Assembly: GCF_001767255.1 (NCBI RefSeq)
Contig: NZ_CP017639.1
Coordinates: 828,875 to 892,874 of the forward strand
DNA length: 64,000 bases
Origin: Corynebacterium sp. NML98-0116
GTDB taxonomy: Bacteria; Actinomycetota; Actinomycetes; Mycobacteriales; Mycobacteriaceae
Reading direction: 5' to 3'
The notes below the pieces were generated by a model, which was given only the letters and a program-made list of their open reading frames with translations, had not been told where the DNA came from and did not search any database. Positions 28,295 to 40,017 of the stretch are shown here, piece after piece; within the stretch, counting starts at the first letter, position 1, and every line of letters begins with the position of its first letter. The position numbers and the translations under genes were made by a program.

Positions 28295-28891
28295 TTAGCT
28301 GCGGACGCGAGAATCACAAGAGAGGGGGAAGCCAACCGAATAGCGCATGACGTGCTCCGGATTGGCGAACGCCAGAACTTCCTCCAAGGTGGCGTCGAAG
28401 ACGAAGAGTTCTTGCTGATCGCGGGAATAGAACAGCAATTCGTTGTGCGGCATGAGTACGCGATCAACGTGAGCATAGAGCGTCGAGAAGAGTTGCGGGT
28501 GAGCGAGCCAAGACGCCGCATACCCAGCAGAGCTTTGCACCTGCACCCCCTTCGGCACTACCTCCCCCAACGAATCCTCCGCCCGCTCGTAGTCCAGAGT
28601 GACTCGGCCCTCGAGAAGATCGGTGCTCAGCATGCGCGCAGCTGAGTTCCACGCCTGGTGGACCGTCAAGCCCATCGCGCCAATGGACTGGTGCGTCAGG
28701 CCCTCCACCGAATCTGAGTCAAAGACGCACACCAACCCGGGCGCCAAACTGATGTAAGCTGTCGAAGCCCCGAAACCTGGCGTGAGCCACGCACGCGAAG
28801 AACTCGACGTGATTTCACAACGTCGGGCCAGACGGGGGAAAATGGGTACAAGCATTGAAGGGGCGCACGGAGCGGGCATATGAGTAGTCAT
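28295..28891 (-). CDS. Hypothetical protein
   Basis: 198 aa protein that I do not recognise. No signal peptide or TM segment is obvious. The central part reads ISLAPGLVCVFDSDSVEG, then HQAWNSAARML and a C-terminal LLFYSRDQQELFVFDATLEE, suggesting an alpha/beta fold. Start could be ATG 28891 or ATG 28879 (MPAPCAPS); neither has a clear ribosome binding site. It lies 47 bases upstream of treY on the same strand, so it may be cotranscribed with treY and the synthetase-like gene. Confidence 0.65.
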   Translation of the reverse strand: MTTHMPAPCAPSMLVPIFPRLARRCEITSSSSRAWLTPGFGASTAYISLAPGLVCVFDSDSVEGLTHQSIGAMGLTVHQAWNSAARMLSTDLLEGRVTLDYERAEDSLGEVVPKGVQVQSSAGYAASWLAHPQLFSTLYAHVDRVLMPHNELLFYSRDQQELFVFDATLEEVLAFANPEHVMRYSVGFPLSCDSRVRS

Positions 28892-28935
28892 ATGTACTTA
28901 GACCGTTCAAACCCGCCGATGGTTCCCAAAAAGTT

Positions 28936-30339
28936 TTAAAACGGTGGTTGCTCGTTCAATCCTAGGGCATCCAGCAATTGATCGGCCTTCCAGATTGCTA
29001 TGTCTTGGCCCTGCTCAATAAGCTGCCGAGCCCGCTTTTCCTTCGAGGTCATTGACCCCCATTCGCCAACAACGAGGATGGTGGTCTTCTTCGTCACGTT
29101 CTTGCCCACCTGGCCGCCCTGAGCAGCAATGCCTTGCCACAGCGCACCCTTATCAAATGGAGAAAACTCACCGGTCAGCGTGACGTGCTGCCCAAACAAT
29201 GGCGAGGAAGCATCGGCATCGAGCGCCGGTTCTGGCACCGTGTCCGGGGTTGCCACCGCTTGCCACGGAGCTGGCTTGCGATCCTTGCTCTGCTTCGGCG
29301 TGCTCTTTCTAGAGGGGCCCGCTTGGTTGCTTCCAGCAGGTGCAGGAACTGCAGCGGCAGCTGCCTGCATGCCTCCCTTGGCGATGCTTTCTGCTTGCAG
29401 TGCACGGCCCGCGCCGGATCGGTCCCTGAGCACTGGAGTCACCCGATGGGAATCGATCGAGCCCAAAGTGAAGCCAGCGTCATGGACAAACCCAACAAGT
29501 GAACCCTGGTAGTGCGCCCGACGGGCCAGGCCAACCATGATGCCCGCACAGGCTGCAGCATCCGCGCAGGCGTCGTGGTGCTGCTCCAGCGGCACGCCGA
29601 AGTGAGACGCCAAGGTGGGCAACTTGTGGTTCTCAACATCAAGGTCGCACGAGCGTGCCTGCGCCAACGAGCATGCGAAGAGCACCTGTGGCGCATCCAT
29701 CCCGACTGCACCAGCAGCTTGAAACAGCGCAGTGCTATCAAAATGCGCATTGTGAGCCACAAGGGGGAGGGAAGCAGCGAACTCGACAAGTTGCGCAATA
29801 CAGTCAGCCACACTTGGTGCGTCTGCCACGTCCTCCCGACGAATCCCATGAATAGCGACGTTGTGGGGGTCAAACTCGGCCCACTGCTCCGGAGGCATAC
29901 ACAACCAAGAAACGCGGTCAGTTTCTACACCATCAATGACTTTCACCGCACCGATCTGACAGATAGAACCCCACCTCTGGTTGGCGGTTTCCACATCAAA
30001 CGCAACGAAATCAAAGCCAGGCAAACCGCTTGAACCGCCTCGCTGCGCGTCCTGCGTCGGGGCGTCGCCACGCTGTGCAGCAGAAATAGCATCCTCGAGC
30101 TCGCGCATCGCAGCGCCCGCGCCAGGCGCAAAAACAACGTTTACAACGATGTCGCTACACGTGATACTGACGGTGCCCGTGCTCCAGTCATCGCCTTCGG
30201 TCAAGTCAACCTTTGTGATTGCCTCTATCGGAATGCGCGTGGGCTCGCTGGAGCCAGCCAGCGCCGCCTCCAAGGGGGTTGGGGTGACGACCAGCTCCGT
30301 ATTCGAAACACTCAACGTCGCACGGCTAGCAGTAATCAC
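28936..30339 (-). CDS. DEDDh 3'-5' exonuclease with C-terminal BRCT domain (DNA polymerase III epsilon-like)
   Basis: 467 aa. N-terminal domain of about 95 residues of unknown type. The DnaQ-like exonuclease occupies roughly residues 110-275: FDFVAFDVETAN (D, E), LVAHNAHFDS (D), and HHDACADAAA (H, D), which together are the DEDDh set. A Pro/Ala/Lys linker follows, then a BRCT domain (about 390-467, GQHVTLTGEFSPFDKGA). Start: GTG at 30339 has GGAG about nine bases upstream; the TTG at 30354 would sit inside the glgX terminator's T-run. Repair or proofreading is likely; the exact partner is unknown. Confidence 0.87.
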   Translation of the reverse strand: MITASRATLSVSNTELVVTPTPLEAALAGSSEPTRIPIEAITKVDLTEGDDWSTGTVSITCSDIVVNVVFAPGAGAAMRELEDAISAAQRGDAPTQDAQRGGSSGLPGFDFVAFDVETANQRWGSICQIGAVKVIDGVETDRVSWLCMPPEQWAEFDPHNVAIHGIRREDVADAPSVADCIAQLVEFAASLPLVAHNAHFDSTALFQAAGAVGMDAPQVLFACSLAQARSCDLDVENHKLPTLASHFGVPLEQHHDACADAAACAGIMVGLARRAHYQGSLVGFVHDAGFTLGSIDSHRVTPVLRDRSGAGRALQAESIAKGGMQAAAAAVPAPAGSNQAGPSRKSTPKQSKDRKPAPWQAVATPDTVPEPALDADASSPLFGQHVTLTGEFSPFDKGALWQGIAAQGGQVGKNVTKKTTILVVGEWGSMTSKEKRARQLIEQGQDIAIWKADQLLDALGLNEQPPF

Positions 30340-30355
30340 AGCGTATGGCTCCAAT

Positions 30356-30400
30356 CAAAAATCCGGTAGGCGGGTAGCACACATACTACTCACCCACCGG
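30356..30400 (-). terminator. Rho-independent terminator of glgX
   Basis: Inverted repeat 30363-30377 / 30386-30400 pairs at 13 of 15 positions, including one wobble, around an 8-base loop. On the minus strand it is followed by ATTTTTG (30362-30356). It separates glgX from the exonuclease gene. Confidence 0.72.
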
Positions 30401-30432
30401 ACATGAAACTGACGGCGGTCAAGCCCCTGGAG

Positions 30433-32616
30433 TTAGGCGTCCTCGCGAACCGGGGCACCTACCTGCTTCAGCACAACTGTAGAGCGCGCCGGGACGACGG
30501 TGGTCTCCGAGGCGCCGATTGTCAGCGTGCTCGCCGGGTAGCCAAGTTGCTCAGTTGTATCGATGAGCACCTCCCAGCTTGATCCGAACTCCTGTGGCAG
30601 AAGCGTGAATTCGATGTCTTCGTAGTGGGCGTTGAACATCAGAATGAACGAATCATCTCGCACACGCTGACCGCGAGCATCCGGTTCTGCGATGGCGTCG
30701 CCATTGAAGTAAACCATCAGTGCCTTGCCAAACGCGAAGTCCCAGTCGGACTGCGTCATCAGCTCGCCGGACGGCACCAACCAGGCGATTTCGCGGTCGA
30801 CAGCATCCGTGCCCAGCGCGCCGCCTTCCAAGAACCGGCGCCTGCGGAAGACCGGGTGGGCCTTGCGGATAGCGATCAGACGCTTGGTGAACTCGTGCAG
30901 CTGTTCGCTGTCGTCGAGCTGTGTCCAATCCATCCACGCAATCTCGTTGTCCTGGCAATAGACGTTGTTGTTGCCACCCTGGGTACGGGCCAGCTCGTCG
31001 CCGTGGGAGATCATCGGTGTGCCCTGGGAGAGCAGGAGCGTCGTCAAGAAGTTGCGACGCTGCTGCGCACGCAACTGATTCACCTCGGCATCATCCGTCG
31101 GGCCCTCGACGCCACAGTTCCAGGAGCGGTTGTGGCTTTCGCCGTCGCGGTTGTCCTCACCGTTGGCCTCGTTGTGCTTGTGGTTGTAGGAAACCAAGTC
31201 ATTCAACGTGAAACCGTCGTGGGCCGTAATGAAGTTAATCGAGGCAGTAGGGCGACGTCCGTTGTGTTGGTACAAGTCAGAGGAGCCGGTCAGACGGGAT
31301 GCGAACTCACCAAGCGTAGCGGGTTCACCGCGCCAGAAGTCGCGCATCGTGTCGCGGTACTTACCATTCCATTCGCTCCACAGCGCAGGGAAGTTGCCAA
31401 CTTGGTAGCCGCCCTCACCGACATCCCATGGCTCGGCGATCAACTTGACCTGCGAGACTACCGGGTCCTGTTGGACCAGGTCGAAGAACGTTGCCAGACG
31501 ATCGACGTCAGAGAACTCGCGTGCAAGGGTCGAAGCTAGATCGAAACGGAAACCATCGACGTGCATCTCAGTGACCCAGTAACGCAAAGAGTCCATGATG
31601 AGCTGCAGTGAGTGAGGGTCGCGCACATTGAATGAGTTTCCGGTGCCTGTGTAGTCCATGTAGTGGAACTTGTCGTTGTTCACCAGGCGGTAGTAGGCCT
31701 CATTGTCGATGCCGCGGAAAGCAATGGTGGGGCCGAGGTGGTTGCCTTCAGCAGTGTGGTTGTACACGACGTCAAGGATGACCTCCATGCCTGCCTCGTG
31801 GTACGCCCGCACCATGCCCTTGAACTCGGCGACGGCGTCGCTCGGCTGCGCAGCAGCTGCGTAGTTGTTCTCGGGGGCGAAGAATCCAAAGGTGTTGTAG
31901 CCCCAGTAGTTACGCAGACCAAGGTCGCGCAGACGCCCATCCTGCAAGAACTGGTGGACAGGCAGGAGCTCGACAGACGTCACACCCAGATCCTTGAGGT
32001 AATTGACCACTGCTGGGTGTGCCATGCCTGCGTAGGTGCCGCGGAGGTTTTCGGGTACGTCAGGGTGCGTCTGGGTCATGCCTTTGACGTGGCATTCGTA
32101 GATGACGGTTTCCTCATCCGGGATGCGTGGTGCGCGGTCATCGCCCCAGTCGAAGAACGGGTTGATGACGACAGAGAGCATCGTATGGCCCAGCGAGTCT
32201 TCTTCGTTGCGGCCCGTTCCGGGAGCGTCTGCGTTGATGTCATAGGAAAACAGCGAAGAATGCTGTGAGAACTCGCCGTCGAAAGCGCGCGCGTAGGGGT
32301 CGACGAGCAACTTGTTCGCGTCGCAGCGCTTGCCGTTCGCTGGATCCCACGGACCATGGACGCGGTAGCCGTAGCGCTGTCCAGGTGTAATTCCTGGAAG
32401 GTAGGCGTGCCACACGTGGTTGTCTACCTCTTCAAGTTCGATGCGAGTTTCGGCGCCTTCGTCGTCGATAAGGCAAAGTTCAACCTTCTCCGCAGCTCCT
32501 GAAAAGAGCGTGAAGTTTGTTCCGGCACCGTCATAGGTAGAACCTAGCGGGTATGGGGAACCAGGCCACACGACGATATCGTTCGCGGGCTTTGGGGAAG
32601 TAGAGCTTTGAATCAT
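30433..32616 (-). CDS. glgX: Glycogen debranching enzyme (isoamylase type)
   Basis: 727 aa GH13 enzyme that hydrolyses alpha-1,6 branches left after phosphorylase action. The N-terminal CBM48-like part (LGSTYDGAGTNFTLFSGAAEKVEL) precedes the barrel, with EVILDVVYNHTAEGN, DGFRFDLAS (nucleophile Asp), IAEPWDVGEGGYQVG (acid Glu) and TAHDGFTLNDLVSYNHK. Length is normal for GlgX. The ATG at 32616 has no Shine-Dalgarno sequence but a TATGGT box 8 bases upstream. A TetR regulator ends 63 bases upstream, and a 12-bp palindrome lies between. Confidence 0.94.
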   Translation of the reverse strand: MIQSSTSPKPANDIVVWPGSPYPLGSTYDGAGTNFTLFSGAAEKVELCLIDDEGAETRIELEEVDNHVWHAYLPGITPGQRYGYRVHGPWDPANGKRCDANKLLVDPYARAFDGEFSQHSSLFSYDINADAPGTGRNEEDSLGHTMLSVVINPFFDWGDDRAPRIPDEETVIYECHVKGMTQTHPDVPENLRGTYAGMAHPAVVNYLKDLGVTSVELLPVHQFLQDGRLRDLGLRNYWGYNTFGFFAPENNYAAAAQPSDAVAEFKGMVRAYHEAGMEVILDVVYNHTAEGNHLGPTIAFRGIDNEAYYRLVNNDKFHYMDYTGTGNSFNVRDPHSLQLIMDSLRYWVTEMHVDGFRFDLASTLAREFSDVDRLATFFDLVQQDPVVSQVKLIAEPWDVGEGGYQVGNFPALWSEWNGKYRDTMRDFWRGEPATLGEFASRLTGSSDLYQHNGRRPTASINFITAHDGFTLNDLVSYNHKHNEANGEDNRDGESHNRSWNCGVEGPTDDAEVNQLRAQQRRNFLTTLLLSQGTPMISHGDELARTQGGNNNVYCQDNEIAWMDWTQLDDSEQLHEFTKRLIAIRKAHPVFRRRRFLEGGALGTDAVDREIAWLVPSGELMTQSDWDFAFGKALMVYFNGDAIAEPDARGQRVRDDSFILMFNAHYEDIEFTLLPQEFGSSWEVLIDTTEQLGYPASTLTIGASETTVVPARSTVVLKQVGAPVREDA

Positions 32617-32630
32617 AAGGAATCACCATA
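32617..32630 (-). promoter_or_regulatory. Predicted -10 box of glgX, leaderless
   Basis: TATGGT on the minus strand (32630-32625) ends 8 bases before the ATG at 32616. No ribosome binding site is visible. Confidence 0.45.
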
Positions 32631-32634
32631 GTGC

Positions 32635-32646
32635 ACCCCCGGGGGT
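32635..32646. promoter_or_regulatory. 12-bp perfect palindrome, possible glgX operator
   Basis: ACCCCCGGGGGT reads the same on both strands. It begins 4 bases upstream of the predicted glgX -10 box, i.e. in the -10/-35 spacer. A regulator bound here would block glgX transcription; which protein binds is unknown. Confidence 0.35.
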
Positions 32647-32679
32647 TCCCGCATTGCGAAACCCTCACCAGCCTGGCAA

Positions 32680-33249
32680 TCAGCAGCCCGCTTGCAGCCC
32701 CCGAATGATGAGATCGACGGAAAATGCGAACGAGTCGTCCCTCTCAATGGTCTGTGATTGTGGCAATGTTTCGCTTGCATTCGTAGCCGCTACCAGCTGG
32801 GATTCAGTTTGCTGGACGAGGGCACTGCCAAGGATCAGGTGTAGGAGAGCATCGGCGGTTGCGCGGAGCTGAGGTGTCGACGCCCCTTCGACTTCCATAG
32901 CCAATGATGTGATGAAAAAGCGCTGGAGTTGGGAGTGTATCGGAGACTCCGGATTGCCTACCGCTGTGACCGTCACCTCAGCACCATCTCGAATGCTGAG
33001 CAGGCAGTTACGGAGCATTCTGGCTGCTTCACTCGTGGATGTGGCTGGTGAGGAGGAGGTTGTGAGGGGCGCAACGATGTGCTCTGCCAGGCGAGCCACA
33101 AGGTCCTGTTTGCTTGCCACATGCCAATACAGCGCTGACGGTGCGACGTCGAGCTCCTTGGCGATCCTGCGCATTGACACATCGGCTAAGCCATATGACC
33201 TGAGTAAATCCATCGCAGTGATCGTGATCTGATCCACGGACAGGTGCAT
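32680..33249 (-). CDS. TetR family transcriptional regulator
   Basis: 189 aa DNA-binding regulator. The N-terminal helix-turn-helix is clear (VSMRRIAKELDVAPSALYWHVASKQDLV, given here in two parts: VSMRRIAKELDV and APSALYWHVASKQ). The C-terminal ligand domain is unassigned. The ATG at 33249 is preferred over ATG 33273 because a TAACAT box (33263-33258) ends 8 bases upstream; neither has a Shine-Dalgarno sequence. It lies just upstream of glgX on the same strand and is divergent from the lipoprotein gene at 33444, so either may be its target. Confidence 0.9.
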   Translation of the reverse strand: MHLSVDQITITAMDLLRSYGLADVSMRRIAKELDVAPSALYWHVASKQDLVARLAEHIVAPLTTSSSPATSTSEAARMLRNCLLSIRDGAEVTVTAVGNPESPIHSQLQRFFITSLAMEVEGASTPQLRATADALLHLILGSALVQQTESQLVAATNASETLPQSQTIERDDSFAFSVDLIIRGLQAGC

Positions 33250-33363
33250 GTGTGCCCATGTTACCTGTCTCATGGTGGAGAGGGGGTGGACGTTTACAAC
33301 GAGTTCACAGAGAGTGTTCAGATACTTTGTACCGGAGCGTAATTGGGCCAGCAGAAACGAGTG

Positions 33364-33391
33364 GTTAAAATTGGCATCAACGATTTTTAAC
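33364..33391. promoter_or_regulatory. Inverted repeat in the TetR/lipoprotein intergenic region
   Basis: GTTAAAA (33364-33370) and TTTTAAC (33385-33391) form a perfect 7+7 inverted repeat with a 14-base spacer. It lies in the 194-base space between the divergent TetR and lipoprotein genes. A possible regulator site; AT-rich repeats of this size also occur by chance. Confidence 0.3.
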
Positions 33392-33443
33392 GTAACAGGC
33401 CGGGTACAACCGTTGTGCTGGTCGCTGTAAGGAGAGATACGTC

Positions 33444-34133
33444 GTGAGGATTTCCACCACTGGTTCCAAGGTTGCTGCAGCTGCCGTTGTTGCATTGGCA
33501 ATGTCATTGACTGCGTGTGGCTCTGATGACGAGACCGCGGGCGGCGGACTGTCCACCGCTGCCAGCGCTCCGAATTCGGCGGCTTCTGAGAAAGATAAGG
33601 CCGAGAATTCGGCGAAGGAAGAGCCGAAGAAGGACGAAAAGGGCGAGAAGAAGTCCGACGACAAAAAGCAGACGGAGGCACAAGGGGAGCCCGGTGCGAT
33701 CCCAACGATTGCGAACCCGTTTGAGGACGGAGAGTTCGCTGTTCCAACCTTCGAGCCAATCGAGGGCGGTAAAGAAGGCACCGAAGAGCAGCGCAAGGAA
33801 ATGGAGGAAGTGGTTCGCAAGGTGACCAACCCGGAGTCCTTCGAAAAGTGGACGCGCGTCATCTTGGATAACTCCTGTAAGAAGATCACCGAACCCGCAC
33901 TGGAAGAGATGGAGCGCCAAGGCGTTTCCCTCGAGGTGATTGAGCAGGCTGCCCGTATGCAGGAAGAGGCCGGTCAGGCGATTGAGATCCCGAAGACCGA
34001 AATTTCCCTGAGCGACGTCCGCGTTGATGGCAACCATGCTTCGGCGACAGTGAAGTCGAATAACTCCGAGGGCGAAAAGACCCAGACCCAGCTCTTCACG
34101 CACGAAGACGGTCGCTGGAAGCTGTGCAACTAG
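33444..34133 (+). CDS. Hypothetical lipoprotein, Lys/Glu-rich linker
   Basis: 229 aa. GTG start at 33444 with AAGGAGA 8 bases upstream. Signal peptide with lipobox SLTAC, then GSDDET. Residues about 45-75 are a Lys/Glu/Asp-rich low-complexity linker (KDKAENSAKEEPKKDEKGEK). A folded C-terminal domain of about 130 residues follows (EVVRKVTNPESFEKWTRVIL to FTHEDGRWKLC), with a cysteine near each end. The small alpha+beta layout resembles the secreted Ntf2-like lipoproteins of actinobacteria, but the family is not certain. Confidence 0.72.
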   Translation: MRISTTGSKVAAAAVVALAMSLTACGSDDETAGGGLSTAASAPNSAASEKDKAENSAKEEPKKDEKGEKKSDDKKQTEAQGEPGAIPTIANPFEDGEFAVPTFEPIEGGKEGTEEQRKEMEEVVRKVTNPESFEKWTRVILDNSCKKITEPALEEMERQGVSLEVIEQAARMQEEAGQAIEIPKTEISLSDVRVDGNHASATVKSNNSEGEKTQTQLFTHEDGRWKLCN

Positions 34134-34657
34134 CACAGCAGCTCGACTCCAAGCCGCGCGCCACGATCCACGCTGGCGCCGGCCTGCTTTTCGTTGGGCT
34201 TGTCAGCGGTGTAATCGGTGGGGCAGCGTGGGCGTGGTTGCGTCCCCCGATAGTGACCGTTGTGTCGGATGGATCGTTCATGATCGATGAAACGGAAACG
34301 ATCCAGAATGCGCAGTTTGCTGGACTCGGCTGGCTAGCGGTGGTGTTGTTGGTAGTCGGGTTGGTTGTCGGTGCTGCGGGTCGAGCGCGTCGAGGCGGGG
34401 GCCAGCTCGCATGGTTTGTCTGGCAGCTCATCGTTGCCGCGCTCGCCGGATACGTTGTATTGGCGGTTGGCGGAATGGTCTCGGGCTGGCTCACAGCTTT
34501 GCCTGAGCATGCAGACGGCTTCCAGGACGGTCAACGCTTAAGCGTGTTTCCGATAGTTGCCCCGGGAGTGGCGTTGTGCCTCGCTCCATTCGCCACAGGA
34601 CTCGTCGCGTGGTCGAGGATGGTGATCCGCGCAGTCGACACCCCCGAAATAGTGTGA
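34124..34657 (+). CDS. Membrane protein, possibly DUF2567-like
   Basis: 177 aa with four hydrophobic segments: about residues 16-38, 65-85, 93-115 and 145-165. The loop after TM1 contains PPIVTVVSDGSFMIDETETI and faces outside if the N-terminus is inside. GTG start at 34124 overlaps the lipoprotein stop by 10 bases, so the two are coupled. The pattern resembles actinobacterial DUF2567 proteins; function unknown. Confidence 0.7.
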   Translation: MQLAQQLDSKPRATIHAGAGLLFVGLVSGVIGGAAWAWLRPPIVTVVSDGSFMIDETETIQNAQFAGLGWLAVVLLVVGLVVGAAGRARRGGGQLAWFVWQLIVAALAGYVVLAVGGMVSGWLTALPEHADGFQDGQRLSVFPIVAPGVALCLAPFATGLVAWSRMVIRAVDTPEIV

Positions 34658-34735
34658 ACTACCTTATTCCCTTGGTGAAAGCTCTGGGGTGACGCCTTTT
34701 TTGGCCTGAACAGCTTTTTCGCGCCTGTCGGAGAA

Positions 34736-34741
34736 TACAAT
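34736..34741 (+). promoter_or_regulatory. Predicted -10 box of the hisD operon
   Basis: TACAAT (34736-34741) matches the corynebacterial -10 consensus. A T-rich stretch (TTTTTC, 34715-34720) is 15 bases upstream in the -35 position. The leader to the hisD ATG would be about 40 bases. No histidine-rich leader peptide was found. Confidence 0.45.
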
Positions 34742-34789
34742 GGCTGCGGTACGTATTGTGCTCATTTGTTGAATCTGGGAGACACGAAA

Positions 34790-37828
<3,039 letters not shown>

Positions 37829-38005
37829 GTGGGAGGCATTCCAGCAAGTATGGGAGTGCTTGGCCTCTTCGTGTTGGCGGGTGTGCTCGCAGGCGGAGTG
37901 TGGTCAACGTACCAGCGTGGATTGAGGGTGCCGACTGCAGTGTTAGCCTTGGCTACTGCGCTGGCGCTCGCATTCGCGATCATGGCAATGATGGAGGTTA
38001 TGTAG
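37829..38005 (+). CDS. Small membrane protein inside the his cluster
   Basis: 58 aa, too short for most gene lists. The GTG at 37829 follows the hisB stop directly; an in-frame ATG at 37850 would give 51 aa. It has two hydrophobic segments (MGVLGLFVLAGVLAGGVW, and VLALATALALAFAIMAMM) with a short basic turn (STYQRGLRV). GGAGG at its end (37993-37997) serves the next gene's TTG start. Frame, position and hydrophobic pattern support a real gene. Function unknown. Confidence 0.65.
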   Translation: MGGIPASMGVLGLFVLAGVLAGGVWSTYQRGLRVPTAVLALATALALAFAIMAMMEVM

Positions 38006-38006
38006 T

Positions 38007-39308
38007 TTGAAGTTCTTCCCACCAACACCGCTTACTGTTGAGGAAATCAACTCGGTCTCGAGCGTTTGGAAGGCACGCGGCATGAAGCCCGTTCTGCTCG
38101 CGGTGATGGCAGCGTTCGCCGCATGGGCGGTGCTGCTGCCGGTGATTCCTACGGCGGTGCTCGATGCAGGAGGAACCGAAACGCTGGCCGGGCTTACCAC
38201 CGGTGTGTTCATGCTCGCTACAGTGCTTACACAGATGGCGACACCTGCGCTGCTGCGCAAGTTCGGGTTTGGCCTGATTATGGGGCTGTCTTCTTTGCTC
38301 TTGGGTGTTCCGGCGTTCGCCTACGCGTTGGGAATGGAAGCCGGAACAGTGCTGACTGTGAGCGCGATCCGCGGTGTTGGGTTTGGCGCGCTGACGGTAG
38401 CGGAGGCAGCCGTCGTCGCTGAGTTGGTACCGCGTCGCTTGCTGGGGCGGGCGACCGGCACGCTGGGCATCATGGTGGGCTTGTCTCAGATGGTCGGCTT
38501 GCCGACGGGCCTCGCCCTGGTCAACGTCATTGGGTATAACGCGGTGTATTACATTGCAGCGGGCGTAGGCCTCATTTCGTTGGTGGCATGCATGTTCATC
38601 CCAGCTGTGCCACAAGCGGACCGCGACGAGTTGAGCGTGGCGCACGTGCACGTACCGATGTGGCGGCTTGTGTTTGTTCCGGGCATGGCCTTGATGTTCG
38701 TCACCTCAGCGTATGGCGCAATTACTAACTTCCTTCCCGCGGCGATGCGCGATCTCGATCCGGCCAAGGGAGCGGCGCTTGGCGGTGTGATGCTGGGCGT
38801 GATGAACTTCGCTTCTATGTTGTCGCGGTACGCAGCGGGTCAGGTCATGGACCGCAAGGGATACCCAGGCAGCATTCTCATTCCGTGCCAGTTCATTGCT
38901 GCAGGTGGTGTCTTTCTCATCGCGCTCATTCTGCTTCTTGATCTGCCGGTGTGGTGGATGGCGTTGGCAGCGTTGATCTACGGTGTTGGATTCGGCGCGG
39001 TACAGAACGAGGCGCTCACCTTGATGTTCTATCGCTTGCCCCGTTCGAAGAGCTCTGAGGCCTCTGCGATTTGGAATATCGCATTCGACGGAGGAACAGG
39101 TCTGGGGTCGACGATGTACGGCATGTTGCTGACAATGATGATGTTTACCCCGATGTTTGGTCTGGCGGCGGCCGTGATCCTTATTGGCGTAGTTATTACG
39201 TTGCTGGATAGGCAGCTGGGCAAGCACCGCGTCGTCGAAGTTAATAACTTGTCCGTGCGGCTGAAAAATGTTCAGCCCCCGCGCCTTTATCGGCGGAACG
39301 GGCGCTAG
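38007..39308 (+). CDS. MFS transporter
   Basis: 433 aa major facilitator protein with about 12 hydrophobic segments. TTG start at 38007, with GGAGG 9 bases upstream, one base after the small membrane gene. The loop between TM2 and TM3 region ([13 protein letters not shown]) and the second-half loop ([14 protein letters not shown]) fit the MFS loop motif. C-terminal tail is basic. The substrate is unknown; its place in the his cluster does not prove a link to histidine. Its TAG stop forms the start of the hisH -10 box. Confidence 0.88.
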   Translation: MKFFPPTPLTVEEINSVSSVWKARGMKPVLLAVMAAFAAWAVLLPVIPTAVLDAGGTETLAGLTTGVFMLATVLTQMATPALLRKFGFGLIMGLSSLLLGVPAFAYALGMEAGTVLTVSAIRGVGFGALTVAEAAVVAELVPRRLLGRATGTLGIMVGLSQMVGLPTGLALVNVIGYNAVYYIAAGVGLISLVACMFIPAVPQADRDELSVAHVHVPMWRLVFVPGMALMFVTSAYGAITNFLPAAMRDLDPAKGAALGGVMLGVMNFASMLSRYAAGQVMDRKGYPGSILIPCQFIAAGGVFLIALILLLDLPVWWMALAALIYGVGFGAVQNEALTLMFYRLPRSKSSEASAIWNIAFDGGTGLGSTMYGMLLTMMMFTPMFGLAAAVILIGVVITLLDRQLGKHRVVEVNNLSVRLKNVQPPRLYRRNGR

Positions 39309-39319
39309 AATTAATCTTC
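39306..39319 (+). promoter_or_regulatory. Predicted -10 box of hisH overlapping the upstream stop
   Basis: TAGAAT (39306-39311) ends 8 bases before the ATG at 39320. Its TAG is the stop codon of the MFS gene. No Shine-Dalgarno sequence. Confidence 0.5.
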
Positions 39320-39973
39320 ATGACTGCTAACGACATGCCACAACCCCATGTTGCGCTGCTCGACTACGGGGCAGGAAATATCCGATCCGCTCAGCGTGCG
39401 CTAGAACAAGTTGGCGCGCGCGTCAGCGTTACTGCCGATCCGTCGATCGCGGTGGAGGCTGACGGCCTGTTAGTGCCGGGGGTTGGCGCGTTTGATGCAT
39501 GCATGCGTGGGTTGCAGGCAATGCAAGGGGGGCGCATCATCGGACAGCGCCTTGCAGGTGGTCGTCCTGTGCTGGGTATCTGCGTTGGTATGCAAATCCT
39601 TTTTGAGCATGGAGTCGAGCATGGCATTGATACCGCTGGATTAGCAGAGTGGCCGGGGACCGTTGAAAAGCTCCAGGCTCCTGTGCTTCCACATATGGGG
39701 TGGAACACCGTCGACATAGTTGGCGGCTCGCGCATGTTCGATGGCATTAATGTAGACGAGCGCTTCTACTTCGTGCATTCGTACGGCGTTCGCGAATGGA
39801 CGCTGAAAGCGGATGAGTTCATTGCGCCGCCACTTGTGCACTGGTCGGAGCACGGTGGAGATAAGTTTGTGGCTGCCGTCGAAAATGGCCCGCTCTGGGC
39901 GACGCAGTTCCACCCCGAGAAGTCTGGTGACGCAGGACTTCATCTCTTGGAAAACTGGGTGAAGACTCTGTAG
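39320..39973 (+). CDS. hisH: Imidazole glycerol phosphate synthase, glutamine amidotransferase subunit
   Basis: 217 aa class I glutaminase that supplies ammonia to HisF. Catalytic triad visible: C88 in LGICVGMQ, H198 and E200 in [10 protein letters not shown]-terminal [14 protein letters not shown] is typical. ATG at 39320, predicted leaderless. hisA follows, with its own -10 box. Confidence 0.96.
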   Translation: MTANDMPQPHVALLDYGAGNIRSAQRALEQVGARVSVTADPSIAVEADGLLVPGVGAFDACMRGLQAMQGGRIIGQRLAGGRPVLGICVGMQILFEHGVEHGIDTAGLAEWPGTVEKLQAPVLPHMGWNTVDIVGGSRMFDGINVDERFYFVHSYGVREWTLKADEFIAPPLVHWSEHGGDKFVAAVENGPLWATQFHPEKSGDAGLHLLENWVKTL

Positions 39974-40004
39974 CGGGCGCCGAACCTGGCTGAGTTAGAT
40001 TGGA

Positions 40005-40017
40005 TAAGATGAGCACC
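40005..40017 (+). promoter_or_regulatory. Predicted -10 box of hisA, leaderless
   Basis: TAAGAT (40005-40010) ends 7 bases before the ATG at 40018. It is the same hexamer and spacing as at dnaE1. Suggests an internal promoter in the his cluster. Confidence 0.5.

Noticed and set aside
34740-34772. Possible 10-residue leader peptide before hisD
   Set aside because: Its ATG lies within the predicted -10 box, so it would not be in the transcript, and it has no histidine codons.
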